Positions 36,073 through 44,799 of a stretch of 64,000 nt of DNA are shown in pieces (within the stretch, counting starts at the first letter, position 1; the number at the start of each line of letters is the position of its first letter). This DNA comes from Lacrimispora sp. 210928-DFI.3.58 (GTDB taxonomy: Bacteria; Bacillota; Clostridia; Lachnospirales; Lachnospiraceae). Below the pieces are notes generated by a model, which was given only the letters and a program-made list of their open reading frames with translations, had not been told where the DNA came from and did no database searches. Made by a program: the position numbers and the translations under genes. Location of the stretch: positions 71,583 to 135,582 of the forward strand of contig NZ_JAJCIC010000009.1 of NCBI RefSeq assembly GCF_020554865.1, written 5' to 3'.

Positions 36073-36954
36073 ATGAAATTTACAAAAATGCATGGGATCG
36101 GCAATGATTATGTCTATGTAAATTGCTTTGAGGAGGAGGTAAAGGAGCCGGGGAAGGTATCTGAATTTATCAGCGACCGACATTTTGGCATTGGCTCCGA
36201 TGGGTTGATCCTGATCTGCCCTTCCGAAAAGGCAGACTGCCGGATGGATATGTACAATGCGGACGGTTCCAGAGGCAAGATGTGCGGAAATGGCATCCGC
36301 TGTGTGGGCAAATACGCCTATGACCATGGCCTGGTGCCCCCTGACAGAAGGACGATCACCGTAGAAACCCTGGCCGGGATCAAGACGCTGGAGCTCCAGG
36401 TAGAGGATGGAAAAGCCGTTTCACTCACTGTGGATATGGGAAAGGGAGAACTCACCTCAGAGCTTCCTGAGGATATCCTGGTAGAGGGTGTGAGCCTGGA
36501 ATCTGCCGGCAGCGCAGAGGCTCCCAGGGATCCGGAGGCAGGCTGTCTCTCCTTTGTGGGGATCAATGTGGGAAATCCCCATGCCGTATGCTTTACAAAG
36601 GGGATCGAAAAGCTGGATCTGGAAAAAATAGGCCCCTCCTTTGAATTCCATGAGCGTTTTCAGCCGGAACGCGTGAATACGGAGTTCATAGAGGTGGTGG
36701 ACAAGGGCCACCTGAACATGCGCGTATGGGAGCGGGGCAGCGGGGAGACCTGGGCCTGCGGCACAGGGGCGACAGCCAGTGTGATGGCTGCCATTCTCAT
36801 GGGCTATGCAGAGGATGAGGCTGAGGTAAAGCTGCGGGGCGGATGCTTAAAAATACGTCTGGACCGCGTCACAGGCCATCTGTTTATGACAGGTCCGGCC
36901 ACGGAAGTATTCAGCGGAAGTATTGACATCCCGCCGGAAATATATTATGATTGA
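36073..36954 (+). CDS. dapF: Diaminopimelate epimerase
   Basis: 293 residues. Converts LL- to meso-diaminopimelate for lysine and peptidoglycan. Catalytic cysteines are present: one in KMCGNGIRC, one in WACGTGATAS. Other signatures: KMHGIGNDYVYVN, FGIGSDGL, NADGSRGKM, GNPHAVCF and VWERGSGETW. Paired with dapL downstream, this is the aminotransferase variant of the lysine pathway, which goes directly from tetrahydrodipicolinate to LL-DAP. Compare the serine-substituted paralogue at 33074. GAGGT precedes the start. Confidence 0.96.
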   Translation: MKFTKMHGIGNDYVYVNCFEEEVKEPGKVSEFISDRHFGIGSDGLILICPSEKADCRMDMYNADGSRGKMCGNGIRCVGKYAYDHGLVPPDRRTITVETLAGIKTLELQVEDGKAVSLTVDMGKGELTSELPEDILVEGVSLESAGSAEAPRDPEAGCLSFVGINVGNPHAVCFTKGIEKLDLEKIGPSFEFHERFQPERVNTEFIEVVDKGHLNMRVWERGSGETWACGTGATASVMAAILMGYAEDEAEVKLRGGCLKIRLDRVTGHLFMTGPATEVFSGSIDIPPEIYYD

Positions 36955-36966
36955 CACGGCGGTAAA

Positions 36967-36995
36967 TTGGATAAATATTGTATACAATATATACT
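36967..36995 (+). promoter_or_regulatory. dapL promoter with a perfect palindrome in its spacer
   Basis: TTGGAT, 17-bp spacer, TATACT. The spacer holds ATATTGTATACAATAT (36975-36990), a perfect 16-base palindrome placed where a bound repressor would block RNA polymerase. The leader contains a 7-bp stem GGACCGC/GCGGTCC at 37068-37087. Confidence 0.65.
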
Positions 36996-37119
36996 CTCAG
37001 GGACCACAGGCACGAGGATGTGCGGGGTTCCTGGGAGTGTTCTGTTTATTCCATAGGAAACTCCGCGAGGACCGCACTGCGGCGGTCCATAAGGAAAGAC
37101 AATGAGGAGGAAATGATCT

Positions 37120-38340
37120 ATGTTCAAAATCAACGAAAACTATTTAAAGCTGCCGGGAAGCTATCTGTTTTCCACTATTGCAAAAAAGGTAGCGGCATTC
37201 CAGCAGGCCAATCCTGACAAGAGAATCATCCGTTTAGGAATCGGCGATGTAACCCTTCCCATTGCCCCTGCCATTGTGGAGGCCATGCACAAGGCAGTTG
37301 ACGAGATGGGGCGTGAGGAGACCTTCCACGGCTATGCCCCTGATCTGGGCTACGGCTTTCTGCGGGAAGTGATCGCTGAGAAGGACTATAAGGCCTTAGG
37401 CTGCCCCATTGAGGCGGATGAGATCTTTGTCTCCGACGGCGCAAAGAGCGACTGCGGCAATATCCAGGAGATCTTCAGCGCTGACAGCCGTATTGCTGTG
37501 TGCGATCCCGTATATCCCGTTTATGTGGACTCCAATGTCATGGCAGGACGCACAGGAGAATATGACAGCGAGACAGGCGTGTGGAGCAATGTGATCTATA
37601 TGCCCTGTACGGCAGAGAATAACTTTGTGCCTGCCCTTCCGGAAGAGACGCCGGATCTGATCTATCTCTGTGTGCCGAACAACCCTACCGGAACCACTCT
37701 CACCAGGGATCAGCTGAAGGTGTGGGTAGATTATGCCAACAAGGTAGGTGCCGTTATCCTCTATGATGCAGCGTATGAGGCCTATATTTCTGAGGAGGAT
37801 GTGCCCCACAGTATTTTTGAGATCGAGGGAGCACGCACCTGTGCCATTGAGTTCCGCTCCTTCTCAAAGAAGGCTGGCTTTACCGGAGTCCGCTTAGGCT
37901 TCACCGTAGTGCCGAAGGATCTGACCTGCGGCGGTGTGATGCTCCATTCCCTGTGGGCCCGCCGCCACGGCACCAAATTCAACGGTGCTCCCTATATTGA
38001 GCAGAGGGCCGGAGAGGCTGTGTATTCCGAAGAGGGAAACAGGCAGGTAATGGAACAGGTTGCCTACTATAAGAAAAATGCAAGGGTGATCTATGACGGC
38101 TTAAAGGAGGCTGGCTATACGGTATTTGGCGGCGTCAACTCCCCTTATGTGTGGCTGAAGGTAGAGGACGGCATGACCAGCTGGGAGTTCTTTGATTACC
38201 TGTTGGAAAAAGCCAATGTGGTAGGCACTCCGGGCAGCGGCTTTGGCCCCAGCGGAGAAGGCTATTTCCGCCTGACAGCATTTGGAACTTACGAAAATAC
38301 GGTGGAAGCCGTGGAACGCATGAAAGCATTAAAGAAATAA
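37120..38340 (+). CDS. dapL: LL-diaminopimelate aminotransferase
   Basis: 406 residues of the class I/II aminotransferase fold, DapL type: [20 protein letters not shown] at the N terminus, [10 protein letters not shown], and [15 protein letters not shown]. The PLP lysine lies in [22 protein letters not shown] (in PNNPTGTTL) and YDAAYEAY are the cofactor-binding motifs. It makes LL-DAP from tetrahydrodipicolinate and glutamate, bypassing succinylase or acetylase routes. GAGGAGGAAA precedes the ATG. It has its own promoter with an operator-like palindrome. Confidence 0.96.
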   Translation: MFKINENYLKLPGSYLFSTIAKKVAAFQQANPDKRIIRLGIGDVTLPIAPAIVEAMHKAVDEMGREETFHGYAPDLGYGFLREVIAEKDYKALGCPIEADEIFVSDGAKSDCGNIQEIFSADSRIAVCDPVYPVYVDSNVMAGRTGEYDSETGVWSNVIYMPCTAENNFVPALPEETPDLIYLCVPNNPTGTTLTRDQLKVWVDYANKVGAVILYDAAYEAYISEEDVPHSIFEIEGARTCAIEFRSFSKKAGFTGVRLGFTVVPKDLTCGGVMLHSLWARRHGTKFNGAPYIEQRAGEAVYSEEGNRQVMEQVAYYKKNARVIYDGLKEAGYTVFGGVNSPYVWLKVEDGMTSWEFFDYLLEKANVVGTPGSGFGPSGEGYFRLTAFGTYENTVEAVERMKALKK

Positions 38341-38354
38341 TTTTATAAATCAGG

Positions 38355-38383
38355 TTGACAAGAAAGAAAAAAACGTTTATTAT
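38355..38383 (+). promoter_or_regulatory. Promoter upstream of the Lrp-family gene
   Basis: TTGACA, 17-bp spacer, TATTAT, starting 15 bp after dapL. Its transcript would run into the hairpin at 38414-38447 before reaching the regulator gene. Confidence 0.7.
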
Positions 38384-38413
38384 ACAACAATAAGAAAATA
38401 ATTCTTTTCGAGC

Positions 38414-38447
38414 AAAAGCGTTCGGGCCAGAGGTTCGGGCGCTTTTT
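38414..38447 (+). terminator. Terminator after dapL / in the leader of the Lrp gene
   Basis: AAAAGCG and CGCTTTTT enclose an imperfect inner stem (GCC/GGT). Lies downstream of the promoter at 38355, so may act as an attenuator. Confidence 0.65.
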
Positions 38448-38516
38448 CATTACATAGGCGGTTTTTACAGGCATATGGGAAGAAACAGTGCCGGAAAATA
38501 GGGAGGACATGAAATC

Positions 38517-38957
38517 ATGGATGACATCGACCGTAAGATATTAAAGCTGCTTCAGGACAATGCAAGGATGTCCCTGAAAACCATTGCAGAAAAGACATTT
38601 CTGTCATCACCGGCTGTATCAGCCAGGATAGAAAAGCTGGAAAAGGATGGGATCATTTCAGGCTATCACGCAGTAGTGGATCCCATGAAGCTGGGCTATC
38701 ATATTCTGGCATTTATCAATCTGGATGTGATTCCTGAGGATAAGCCGAAGTTCTATGCCTATGCCCAGGAGGTCCCCAACGTGCTGGAGTGCAACTGCGT
38801 CACAGGGGAATATTCCATGCTGCTGAAGGTGGCCTTCCAGAGCACCATGGAGCTGGATATCTTTATCGGGCAGCTCCAGAAATTCGGAAAGACCAGCACC
38901 CAGATCGTATTCTCCACCCAGGTAGGCCCCAGAGGAGTGGATGTGGAAGAAATCTAG
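38517..38957 (+). CDS. Lrp/AsnC-family transcriptional regulator
   Basis: 146 residues. N-terminal helix-turn-helix (DIDRKILKLLQDNARMSLKT, FLSSPAVSARIEKLEKDGII) and a C-terminal RAM ligand-binding domain (ILAFINLDVIP, CNCVTGEYSMLLKV). Such proteins respond to amino acids. Its position after the diaminopimelate genes suggests control of lysine or nitrogen metabolism, possibly via the dapL palindrome, which is inference. GGAGGAC lies 10 bases before the chosen ATG. Confidence 0.94.
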   Translation: MDDIDRKILKLLQDNARMSLKTIAEKTFLSSPAVSARIEKLEKDGIISGYHAVVDPMKLGYHILAFINLDVIPEDKPKFYAYAQEVPNVLECNCVTGEYSMLLKVAFQSTMELDIFIGQLQKFGKTSTQIVFSTQVGPRGVDVEEI

Positions 38958-39068
38958 TGTACTGTCTCATTCACTTTCAGTAGAATGGCGCAGAATGGAT
39001 TTTCTGGCAACTTTTGTCTCATCTTCACATATGGTATAGGGTAAGGAATGATGTGAAGGAGAGCATAT

Positions 39069-39851
39069 ATGGCAGAGGTTAAACGTGTGATCATCGATGC
39101 CGGACACGGCGGGGATGAGCCCGGCGCTGTATTTGAAGGACGCCGGGAAAAGGACGACACGCTGCGGCTGGCTCTTGCAATAGGCGATATACTGGAAAAC
39201 AGGGGAGTGGATGTGGTCTATACCAGGACAACGGATGTATTTGACACGCCTCTGGAAAAGGCCATGATCGCCAACCGTTCTGAGGGGGATTATTTTGTAT
39301 CCATCCACAGGAACGCCATGCCCATACCGGGTACTGGAAGCGGGTCAACCGTGCTGGTATATGAGGATACAGGGATTCCGGCCATGCTGGCAGGCAATAT
39401 CCAGCAGAGGCTGGTAGAAACGGGCTTTGCAGACTTGGGAATACAGGAGCGGCCGGGAGTGATCGTCCTCAGAAGGACGCAGATGCCGGCTGTTCTGGTG
39501 GAAGCCGGTTTTATTGACAATCCGTCAGACAACCGTTTCTTTGATGAGAACTTCGAGGCAATTGCCCAGGCAATTGCAGATGGAATCTCAGAGACGATCC
39601 GAGAGCAGGAGGAGGCAAGAACGGCCTACTACCAGGTCCAGGTGGGGGCCTTCCGCACCCGGATGCCTGGGGAGCGTCTGGTGAATGAGCTCCGGACAAA
39701 GGGACTGCCTGCATTTCTGGTCTATGATGACGGCCTGTACAAGGCACGCGTGGGCGCATTTCTAAATATGGACAATGCAGTGAGGATGGAGCGGACAGTG
39801 AGAAATCTGGGCTATCCTACCATGCTTGTGAGGGAGCCGGCCATCTATTGA
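39069..39851 (+). CDS. N-acetylmuramoyl-L-alanine amidase with SPOR domain
   Basis: 260 residues. Residues about 5-180 are an Amidase_3 zinc domain: IIDAGHGGDEPG (zinc His), RREKDD (zinc Glu), VSIHRNAMP (zinc His) and VEAGFIDNPSDN (catalytic Glu). Residues about 190-258 are a SPOR repeat domain (YYQVQVGAFRTRMPGERLV), which binds denuded glycan. It would cleave the stem peptide from muramic acid. Unusually there is no signal peptide or membrane anchor at the N terminus (MAEVKRVIIDAGH), so export, release by lysis, or action in the mother cell during sporulation must be considered. Confidence 0.92.
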   Translation: MAEVKRVIIDAGHGGDEPGAVFEGRREKDDTLRLALAIGDILENRGVDVVYTRTTDVFDTPLEKAMIANRSEGDYFVSIHRNAMPIPGTGSGSTVLVYEDTGIPAMLAGNIQQRLVETGFADLGIQERPGVIVLRRTQMPAVLVEAGFIDNPSDNRFFDENFEAIAQAIADGISETIREQEEARTAYYQVQVGAFRTRMPGERLVNELRTKGLPAFLVYDDGLYKARVGAFLNMDNAVRMERTVRNLGYPTMLVREPAIY

Positions 39852-39896
39852 TTAATATGAAGGTTTTAGAAAAATGAAAGCAGGAACAAGATTGGC

Positions 39897-39927
39897 AGCA
39901 GCCGGATGGATAGGATCCGGCTGCTTT
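39897..39927 (+). terminator. Hairpin after the amidase gene
   Basis: AGCAGCCGGAT pairs perfectly with ATCCGGCTGCT (11 bp), then TTT. A second hairpin (ACCGCC/GGCGGT, about 39963-39977) with TGCTTTTT follows within 50 bp. Confidence 0.65.
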
Positions 39928-40024
39928 GGCCTGCATGGAGATGCTGTTTTGCGCAGCAGTACGGACCGCCTGGGCGGTGGTGCTTTTTGGCGGCAAAGGT
40001 ACATGGAAGAGAACAGGAGGAAGC

Positions 40025-40588
40025 ATGGAGAGGGCAGAGGAGAAGAGGCTGTTCAGGAAAAAGCTGAGGGAAGAGGTAAAGGCTCTTGGGCAGGAATACT
40101 GCAAAAGTGCGGATAAGTCTATACGGGATCAGGTTGTATCCATGCCGGAATACCAGAGAGCAGGCACCATATTCTGCTTTGTGGGCCGTCAGGATGAGAT
40201 CAACACCATGCCGCTCATTCTGGATGCCCTTTTTCAGGGAAAACGGGTGGGCGTGCCTAAATGCGTGGCAGAGGGGATCATGGAGGTGCGCCGGATAACC
40301 GGAAAAGAGGATCTGGAGCCCGGAAGCTATGGAATACTGGAGCCGAAAAAGGGGACAGGTCTCATAGGGCCGGAGGAGATCGATCTCTCGCTGATCCCAT
40401 GCCTTTCCTGCAGCCCAGACGGAAGACGTCTGGGCTATGGAGGAGGCTATTATGACAGGTATCTGCGGGAGGCAGCAGGGGCAAAGGCAGTGCTGTGCAG
40501 AAAACGGCTCATGCGGGAGGATATTCCGGTGGAAGAGCATGATATGCGGATAGGGCTTGTGGTAAATGAAGATGGAATTATAAGATAA
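40025..40588 (+). CDS. 5-formyltetrahydrofolate cyclo-ligase
   Basis: 187 residues. Converts 5-formyl-THF to 5,10-methenyl-THF using ATP. Signatures: an N-terminal RKKLREEVKAL helix, the KRVGVPK strand, and the active-site loop PDGRRLGYGGGYYDRYL. The ATG at 40025 follows AGGAGG; upstream in-frame starts run through a hairpin-rich leader and lack family similarity. It is convergent with ribH, whose end lies 6 bp away, with no room for a terminator between the two. Confidence 0.95.
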   Translation: MERAEEKRLFRKKLREEVKALGQEYCKSADKSIRDQVVSMPEYQRAGTIFCFVGRQDEINTMPLILDALFQGKRVGVPKCVAEGIMEVRRITGKEDLEPGSYGILEPKKGTGLIGPEEIDLSLIPCLSCSPDGRRLGYGGGYYDRYLREAAGAKAVLCRKRLMREDIPVEEHDMRIGLVVNEDGIIR

Positions 40589-40594
40589 GCCCCA

Positions 40595-41059
40595 TTATCC
40601 GATCTGCCGGATCAGGTTCACCATCTCAATGGCTCCCAGGGCGCAGTCATAGCCTTTGTTTCCTGCCTTTGAGCCAGCCCTCTCAATGGCCTGCTCAATG
40701 TTCTCCGTTGTCAGCACACCGAACATAACGGGAATGCCGGTGGATAAGGATACCTGGGCAATGCCCTTGGAAACCTCATTGCACACATAGTCATAGTGCG
40801 TGGTGCTTCCACGGATAACGGAGCCTACGCAGATGACAGCGTCATACTTGCCGCTTTCCGCCATTTTGGAGGCGATCAGGGGGATCTCAAAGGCGCCCGG
40901 AACCCACGCCACATCGATGTCCTCCTCTGCCACATCGTGCCTTTTCAGGCCGTCTAAGGCTCCGCCTACCAGCTTTGAGGTGATAAATTCATTGAAACGG
41001 GAAGCTACGATCCCTACTCTGATCTTCTGCGGTACAAGTTTTCCTTCTAATACGTTCAT
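40595..41059 (-). CDS. ribH: 6,7-dimethyl-8-ribityllumazine synthase
   Basis: 154 residues. Condenses the ribityl-pyrimidine with dihydroxybutanone phosphate to lumazine. Signatures: [47 protein letters not shown] and the catalytic His in that block, plus [16 protein letters not shown]. Last gene of the riboflavin operon, 88 bp after ribBA. Confidence 0.97.
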   Translation of the reverse strand: MNVLEGKLVPQKIRVGIVASRFNEFITSKLVGGALDGLKRHDVAEEDIDVAWVPGAFEIPLIASKMAESGKYDAVICVGSVIRGSTTHYDYVCNEVSKGIAQVSLSTGIPVMFGVLTTENIEQAIERAGSKAGNKGYDCALGAIEMVNLIRQIG

Positions 41060-41147
41060 GATTGATTCTCCTTTTGTTTCATTTATTTTCTATTTCGCTC
41101 GTCCCCTGCTCCATGAAGCAGCGGGAAACGCAAACGCTGCGTTTCTG

Positions 41148-42347
41148 TCAATAGTTTAAAATGTGTCCCATGCGGCGCTGCTTTGTGCGCAGGTAAAACA
41201 GATCGTAAGCAGTGGCATCCATCTGGATCGGAAGCCGTTCCTTGATCTCGATGCCATAGTCGGATAGCTGGTACACCTTGTCGGGATTGTTTGTTAAAAG
41301 CCGCAGGGTTTTCGCTCCCAGATCCTTTAAGATCTGAGCCCCGGTGAAATACTCCCTTAAGTCTCCCGCAAAGCCCAGGGCCAGGTTGGCATCCAGGGTG
41401 TCCATGCCATTGTCCTGGAGCTCGTAGGCCTTTAGCTTGTTTACCAGGCCGATCCCGCGGCCCTCCTGGCGCATGTAGAGGAGGACTCCTCTTCCCTCCG
41501 ACTCAATACGGCTCATGGCGGCGGCCAGCTGCTGGCCGCAGTCACAGCGGATGGAGCCAAAAGCATCGCCTGTCAGGCATTCTGAGTGGACACGGCAGAT
41601 CAGGTCCTGTCCATCTCCAATGTCGCCCTTTACAAGAGCTACATGATGCTCCCCTGTGAGACGGCTGACGTAGCAGTGGGCTTTAAACAGGCCGAAGCGA
41701 GTGGGCATATTGGTGACGGCAACGCAGTCAACCAGCTTTTCATGGCGCTTGCGGTAATCCTGGAGGGACTTGATGGTGATGAACTTGAGATCCCATTTTT
41801 GGGCAAGCTCTATGAGCTCCGGGGTGCGCATCATGGTCCCGTCCTCCCGCATGATCTCGCAGCAGAGTCCGCATTCCTTAAGCCCTGCCAGGCGCATAAG
41901 ATCCACGGTGGCCTCCGTGTGTCCGGGACGCTCTAAGACGCCGTTCTTCTTTGCCATGAGAGGAAACATATGGCCCGGACGGCGGAAATCCTCCGGCCTT
42001 GCATCCTCCGAAACACAGGCTCTGGCCGTGACGCCCCGCTCCTGGGCGGAAATGCCTGTGGTGGTGGTCACGTGGTCAATGGAAACCGTAAAGGCTGTTT
42101 CGTGGCTTTCCGTATTCTCTGTTACCATCTGGGGAAACTGAAGCTTTTTGCAGAGCTCTCTGCTCATAGGCATGCAGATCAGCCCTTTTCCGTGTACTGC
42201 CATAAAGTTTACATTTTCTGTGGTGGCAAACTGGGCGGCGCAGATAAAATCGCCTTCATTTTCCCTGTCCTCGTCATCCGTCACAAGGATCAGCCGTCCC
42301 TGTTTTAAATCCTCCAGGGCTTCTTCTACTGTGTTGAACTGAAACAT
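41148..42347 (-). CDS. ribBA: Bifunctional DHBP synthase / GTP cyclohydrolase II
   Basis: 399 residues. The N-terminal half (to about 200) is 3,4-dihydroxy-2-butanone 4-phosphate synthase ([35 protein letters not shown]). The C-terminal half is GTP cyclohydrolase II, with zinc cysteines in [17 protein letters not shown] and the RQEGRGIGL motif. It makes both precursors of riboflavin, one from ribulose 5-phosphate and one from GTP. AAGGAGGT precedes the start. Fourth-to-third in the ribD-ribE-ribBA-ribH order. Confidence 0.97.
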   Translation of the reverse strand: MFQFNTVEEALEDLKQGRLILVTDDEDRENEGDFICAAQFATTENVNFMAVHGKGLICMPMSRELCKKLQFPQMVTENTESHETAFTVSIDHVTTTTGISAQERGVTARACVSEDARPEDFRRPGHMFPLMAKKNGVLERPGHTEATVDLMRLAGLKECGLCCEIMREDGTMMRTPELIELAQKWDLKFITIKSLQDYRKRHEKLVDCVAVTNMPTRFGLFKAHCYVSRLTGEHHVALVKGDIGDGQDLICRVHSECLTGDAFGSIRCDCGQQLAAAMSRIESEGRGVLLYMRQEGRGIGLVNKLKAYELQDNGMDTLDANLALGFAGDLREYFTGAQILKDLGAKTLRLLTNNPDKVYQLSDYGIEIKERLPIQMDATAYDLFYLRTKQRRMGHILNY

Positions 42348-42366
42348 ATGGATACCTCCTTGATGA

Positions 42367-43131
42367 TTAAAATCCGTATTTATGCAGCATTTCCATTGTG
42401 ATGCCCGCTGAGCTGGCTGTGTCTGTCCGGAAGGACCCGGAAGGCGGTTTGGAATTATGTCGATGAAGCGACCCGCCGCAGGCGGAGAATCCTGCGGAGC
42501 AGGATTCTTTTTTTATGGAAGATCCGGGTGCAGCCTCCAATTTTCCCCAGGACAGCAGCTGTTCCACATACTTTCCGATGCAGTCATTTTCCAGGTTTAC
42601 AATGTCCCCGGCCTTTTTGCGGGACAGGGCAGTGGAGGCAGCCGTGTGGGGGATGATGGAAACGCTGAAATCCTCTCTGCCCGTCCGTGCCACGGTCAGG
42701 CTGATGCCATCAATGGCAACGGAGCCCTTTTCTACAGTCAGGCGTAGGATGGATGACGGAGCGGAGATGGTGTACCAGACAGCATTGTCATCCCGTCTCA
42801 CATTGGTGATGGTTCCGGTGCCGTCCACATGGCCGGATACGATGTGACCTCCCAGCCGGCCTCCCAGGGCCATGGCCCGCTCCAGGTTGACGGGGCTTCC
42901 GGGAGCCAGGGCGCTTAAGGAGGAGCGGTTCATGGTCTCCGGCATGACATCAGCTATGAAGCCTGATGGGATAAGGCCTGTGACCGTCAGGCAGACACCA
43001 TTTGTGGAAATGCTGTCCCCGATGCTTGTTCCCTGGGTAACGGTTTTGGCTTTGATCTTAATGGAGCAGGAGCGCGCTCCCCGGCTTACGGAAAGGACGG
43101 TGCCGACTTCTTCTATGATTCCTGTGAACAT
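42367..43131 (-). CDS. ribE: Riboflavin synthase alpha chain with an extra C-terminal insert
   Basis: 254 residues, about 40 more than usual. The two lumazine-binding repeats are present: [33 protein letters not shown] in the first and [43 protein letters not shown] in the second. Residues about 200-240 are a Ser/Cys/Gly-rich stretch not expected in the family, after which the normal C-terminal end resumes ([12 protein letters not shown]). The insert coincides with a GC-rich inverted repeat at 42487-42507. The catalytic part is intact, so activity is probably kept. Overlaps ribD by 19 bp. Confidence 0.93.
   Translation of the reverse strand: MFTGIIEEVGTVLSVSRGARSCSIKIKAKTVTQGTSIGDSISTNGVCLTVTGLIPSGFIADVMPETMNRSSLSALAPGSPVNLERAMALGGRLGGHIVSGHVDGTGTITNVRRDDNAVWYTISAPSSILRLTVEKGSVAIDGISLTVARTGREDFSVSIIPHTAASTALSRKKAGDIVNLENDCIGKYVEQLLSWGKLEAAPGSSIKKESCSAGFSACGGSLHRHNSKPPSGSFRTDTASSAGITMEMLHKYGF
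42412..42534. repeat. Palindromic insert within ribE
   Basis: GAATCCTG, CGGAG loop, CAGGATTC, then seven T on the plus strand (42487-42514), preceded by a GC-rich CCGCC/GGCGG stretch. It is in frame with ribE and explains the surplus residues. On the plus strand it looks like an intrinsic terminator antisense to the gene. Limits are set by where family similarity stops and resumes. Confidence 0.6.
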
Positions 43132-44252
43132 GGTGCTGCCTGCCTTTCATCTGTAGTATTGATGGAGGGAAGGACATCGCTCTCCACCAGGATATCATCC
43201 CCGATCCTGGTGACGGATCTGGCAATAAGGGAAAATGCTTCATCCGGCACATTTACGCCCCTGCCGCCTACGGGCGATCTGGCATCCCGGCCTCCGAAGA
43301 GCTTTGGGGCAATGTAGGCCTGTACCCTGTTTACGATCCCTGCCCGCAGGGCAGACCAGTTGAGCTCCCCGCCGCCTTCTAAAAGAACACTGTCAATGCC
43401 GCGCTTTCCCAGCTCGTCCATGAGGGCTGCAAGGTCTGTGTGACCGTCATGCTCCGGCAGGGAGAGGATTTCATAGCCCATATCCAGATATGGACAGAGC
43501 GCATCCTGGTCCTTCACACAGGTGGCAAGGAGAGTGGGAAATTCCCGCGCTGTCCTGCTGATATTGGAATCAAGGGGCATGCGCAGGCCGCTGTCGCAGA
43601 TAATGCGCAGAGGCGTATGTCCGCCGGGCTCCCGGCAGGTGAGCAGGGGATCGTCTGCAAGGACCGTTCCGATACCGGCCATGATGGCGCTGTAGATGCC
43701 TCTGTCCCGGTGGACCTTTTTGCGGGCTTCCTCTCCGGTGATCCAGCGGGAGCTTCCGTTCCAGGTAGCGATCTTCCCGTCCATTGTCATGGCATATTTC
43801 ATAATGACATAAGGGCGTTTGGTGCGGATGTAGTGGAAGAAGACCGGGTTGATGGAATCGCATTCCTCCCGGAGGACGCCCTCTGTCACTTCAATTCCAT
43901 GGGCTTTCAGGATAGAGACGCCCTTTCCTGATACAAGGGGATTGGGATCCGCGGACCCGATCACGACCCGGCTTAGCCCATGCTCAATAATGGCGTCCGT
44001 ACAGGGCGGCGTTTTCCCGTGGTGGCAGCAGGGCTCTAAGGTGACGTAAATGGTTGCTCCCTCTGGGGACTGCGTGCAGGAGGCCAGGGCATTGCGCTCC
44101 GCGTGGAGCCCGCCGTAAGCCTCATGATAGCCCTGGCCGATGATGCGGCCATCCTTGACAATGACAGCCCCTACCATGGGATTGGGCGAGACGCGCCCCC
44201 GGCCCTTTACGGCAAGCGCTAGGGCGAGAGACATATAATCCGTATCATTCAT
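43113..44252 (-). CDS. ribD: Bifunctional riboflavin deaminase/reductase
   Basis: 379 residues. N-terminal deaminase with zinc site HAERNAL and PCCHHGKTPPC; C-terminal reductase (RPYVIMKYAMTMDGKIA, then GGGELNWSAL). Acts on the GTP cyclohydrolase II product. The ATG at 44252 follows AGGAGGT; the reading frame runs upstream to 44486 but that part overlaps the riboswitch platform and its terminators and is not coding. First gene of the operon, under an FMN riboswitch. Confidence 0.96.
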   Translation of the reverse strand: MNDTDYMSLALALAVKGRGRVSPNPMVGAVIVKDGRIIGQGYHEAYGGLHAERNALASCTQSPEGATIYVTLEPCCHHGKTPPCTDAIIEHGLSRVVIGSADPNPLVSGKGVSILKAHGIEVTEGVLREECDSINPVFFHYIRTKRPYVIMKYAMTMDGKIATWNGSSRWITGEEARKKVHRDRGIYSAIMAGIGTVLADDPLLTCREPGGHTPLRIICDSGLRMPLDSNISRTAREFPTLLATCVKDQDALCPYLDMGYEILSLPEHDGHTDLAALMDELGKRGIDSVLLEGGGELNWSALRAGIVNRVQAYIAPKLFGGRDARSPVGGRGVNVPDEAFSLIARSVTRIGDDILVESDVLPSINTTDERQAAPCSQES

Positions 44253-44350
44253 AGATTTATACCTCCTGGTGTATTTGTCCGGGCAAAAGGCACTGGCCTG
44301 TGCAGCTGTAAAAGGGCGGTTGCAGAATTGTGCGGCAAGGTGCAGGCAGC

Positions 44351-44380
44351 AAAAAAGCCCGGAACGTTCGTTCAGGGCTT
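44351..44380 (-). terminator. Second terminator in the ribD leader
   Basis: On the minus strand: AAGCCC..TGAACG, AACGTTC..GGGCTT, then TTTTT. Lies between the riboswitch terminator and ribD, so readthrough of both is required. Confidence 0.75.
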
Positions 44381-44460
44381 GTGGCGGGAATACATGTGTT
44401 GAATCGGAAAACAGGAAATAAATGGAGATATACCGGTTTGCCTGCCGGACATTTTCCAAT

Positions 44461-44492
44461 AAAAAACCTGGAATGATGTTTTTCATTCCAGG
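44461..44492 (-). terminator. Expression-platform terminator of the FMN riboswitch
   Basis: On the minus strand: CCTGGAATGA, 6-nt loop, TCATTCCAGG, then TTTTTTATT. A perfect 10-bp stem about 50 nt after the aptamer. Confidence 0.85.
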
Positions 44493-44539
44493 GCATGTTT
44501 ACCAATCAAATATGCGGACGATCCCATAAAGGGATATCC

Positions 44540-44657
44540 ATATGTTCTCTTCTTTCATCCAGACTATACTGTCGGCTTCGGAGTTTCACCGAATCATACC
44601 TTGCGGCTCGTGGGCTTTACCACCGGTAGGGACTTGCACCCTGCCCTGAAGAACTTA
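44540..44657 (-). ncRNA. FMN riboswitch (RFN element)
   Basis: The minus strand carries the RFN core in order: TTCAGGGCAGGGTGCAAGTC, CCTACCGGTGGTAAAGCCC, ACGAGCCGC, GATTCGGTGAAACTCCG, AAGCCGACAGTATAGTCTGG and ATGAAAGAAGAGAACA. These are the conserved blocks of the FMN aptamer. Bound FMN favours the downstream terminator and shuts off riboflavin synthesis. The remainder of 44658-44799 is the divergent promoter region of the kinase-like gene and this leader. Confidence 0.95.
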
Positions 44658-44799
44658 TTTCGCTGTAAGTGATTATAATACCATAGCAGAATGTTGTCAA
44701 GAATATTCTGATTTTATATAACATTCCTCGATTCTGTGCTATAATTGAGACAACAGAGGCTGTTGGTGTTCTACATTTTCATAACTGGGAGGCGGGTAT

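Noticed and set aside
44253..44486. N-terminal extension of RibD
   Set aside because: The frame is open but overlaps both leader terminators and has no ribosome binding site; the family start at 44252 has AGGAGG.
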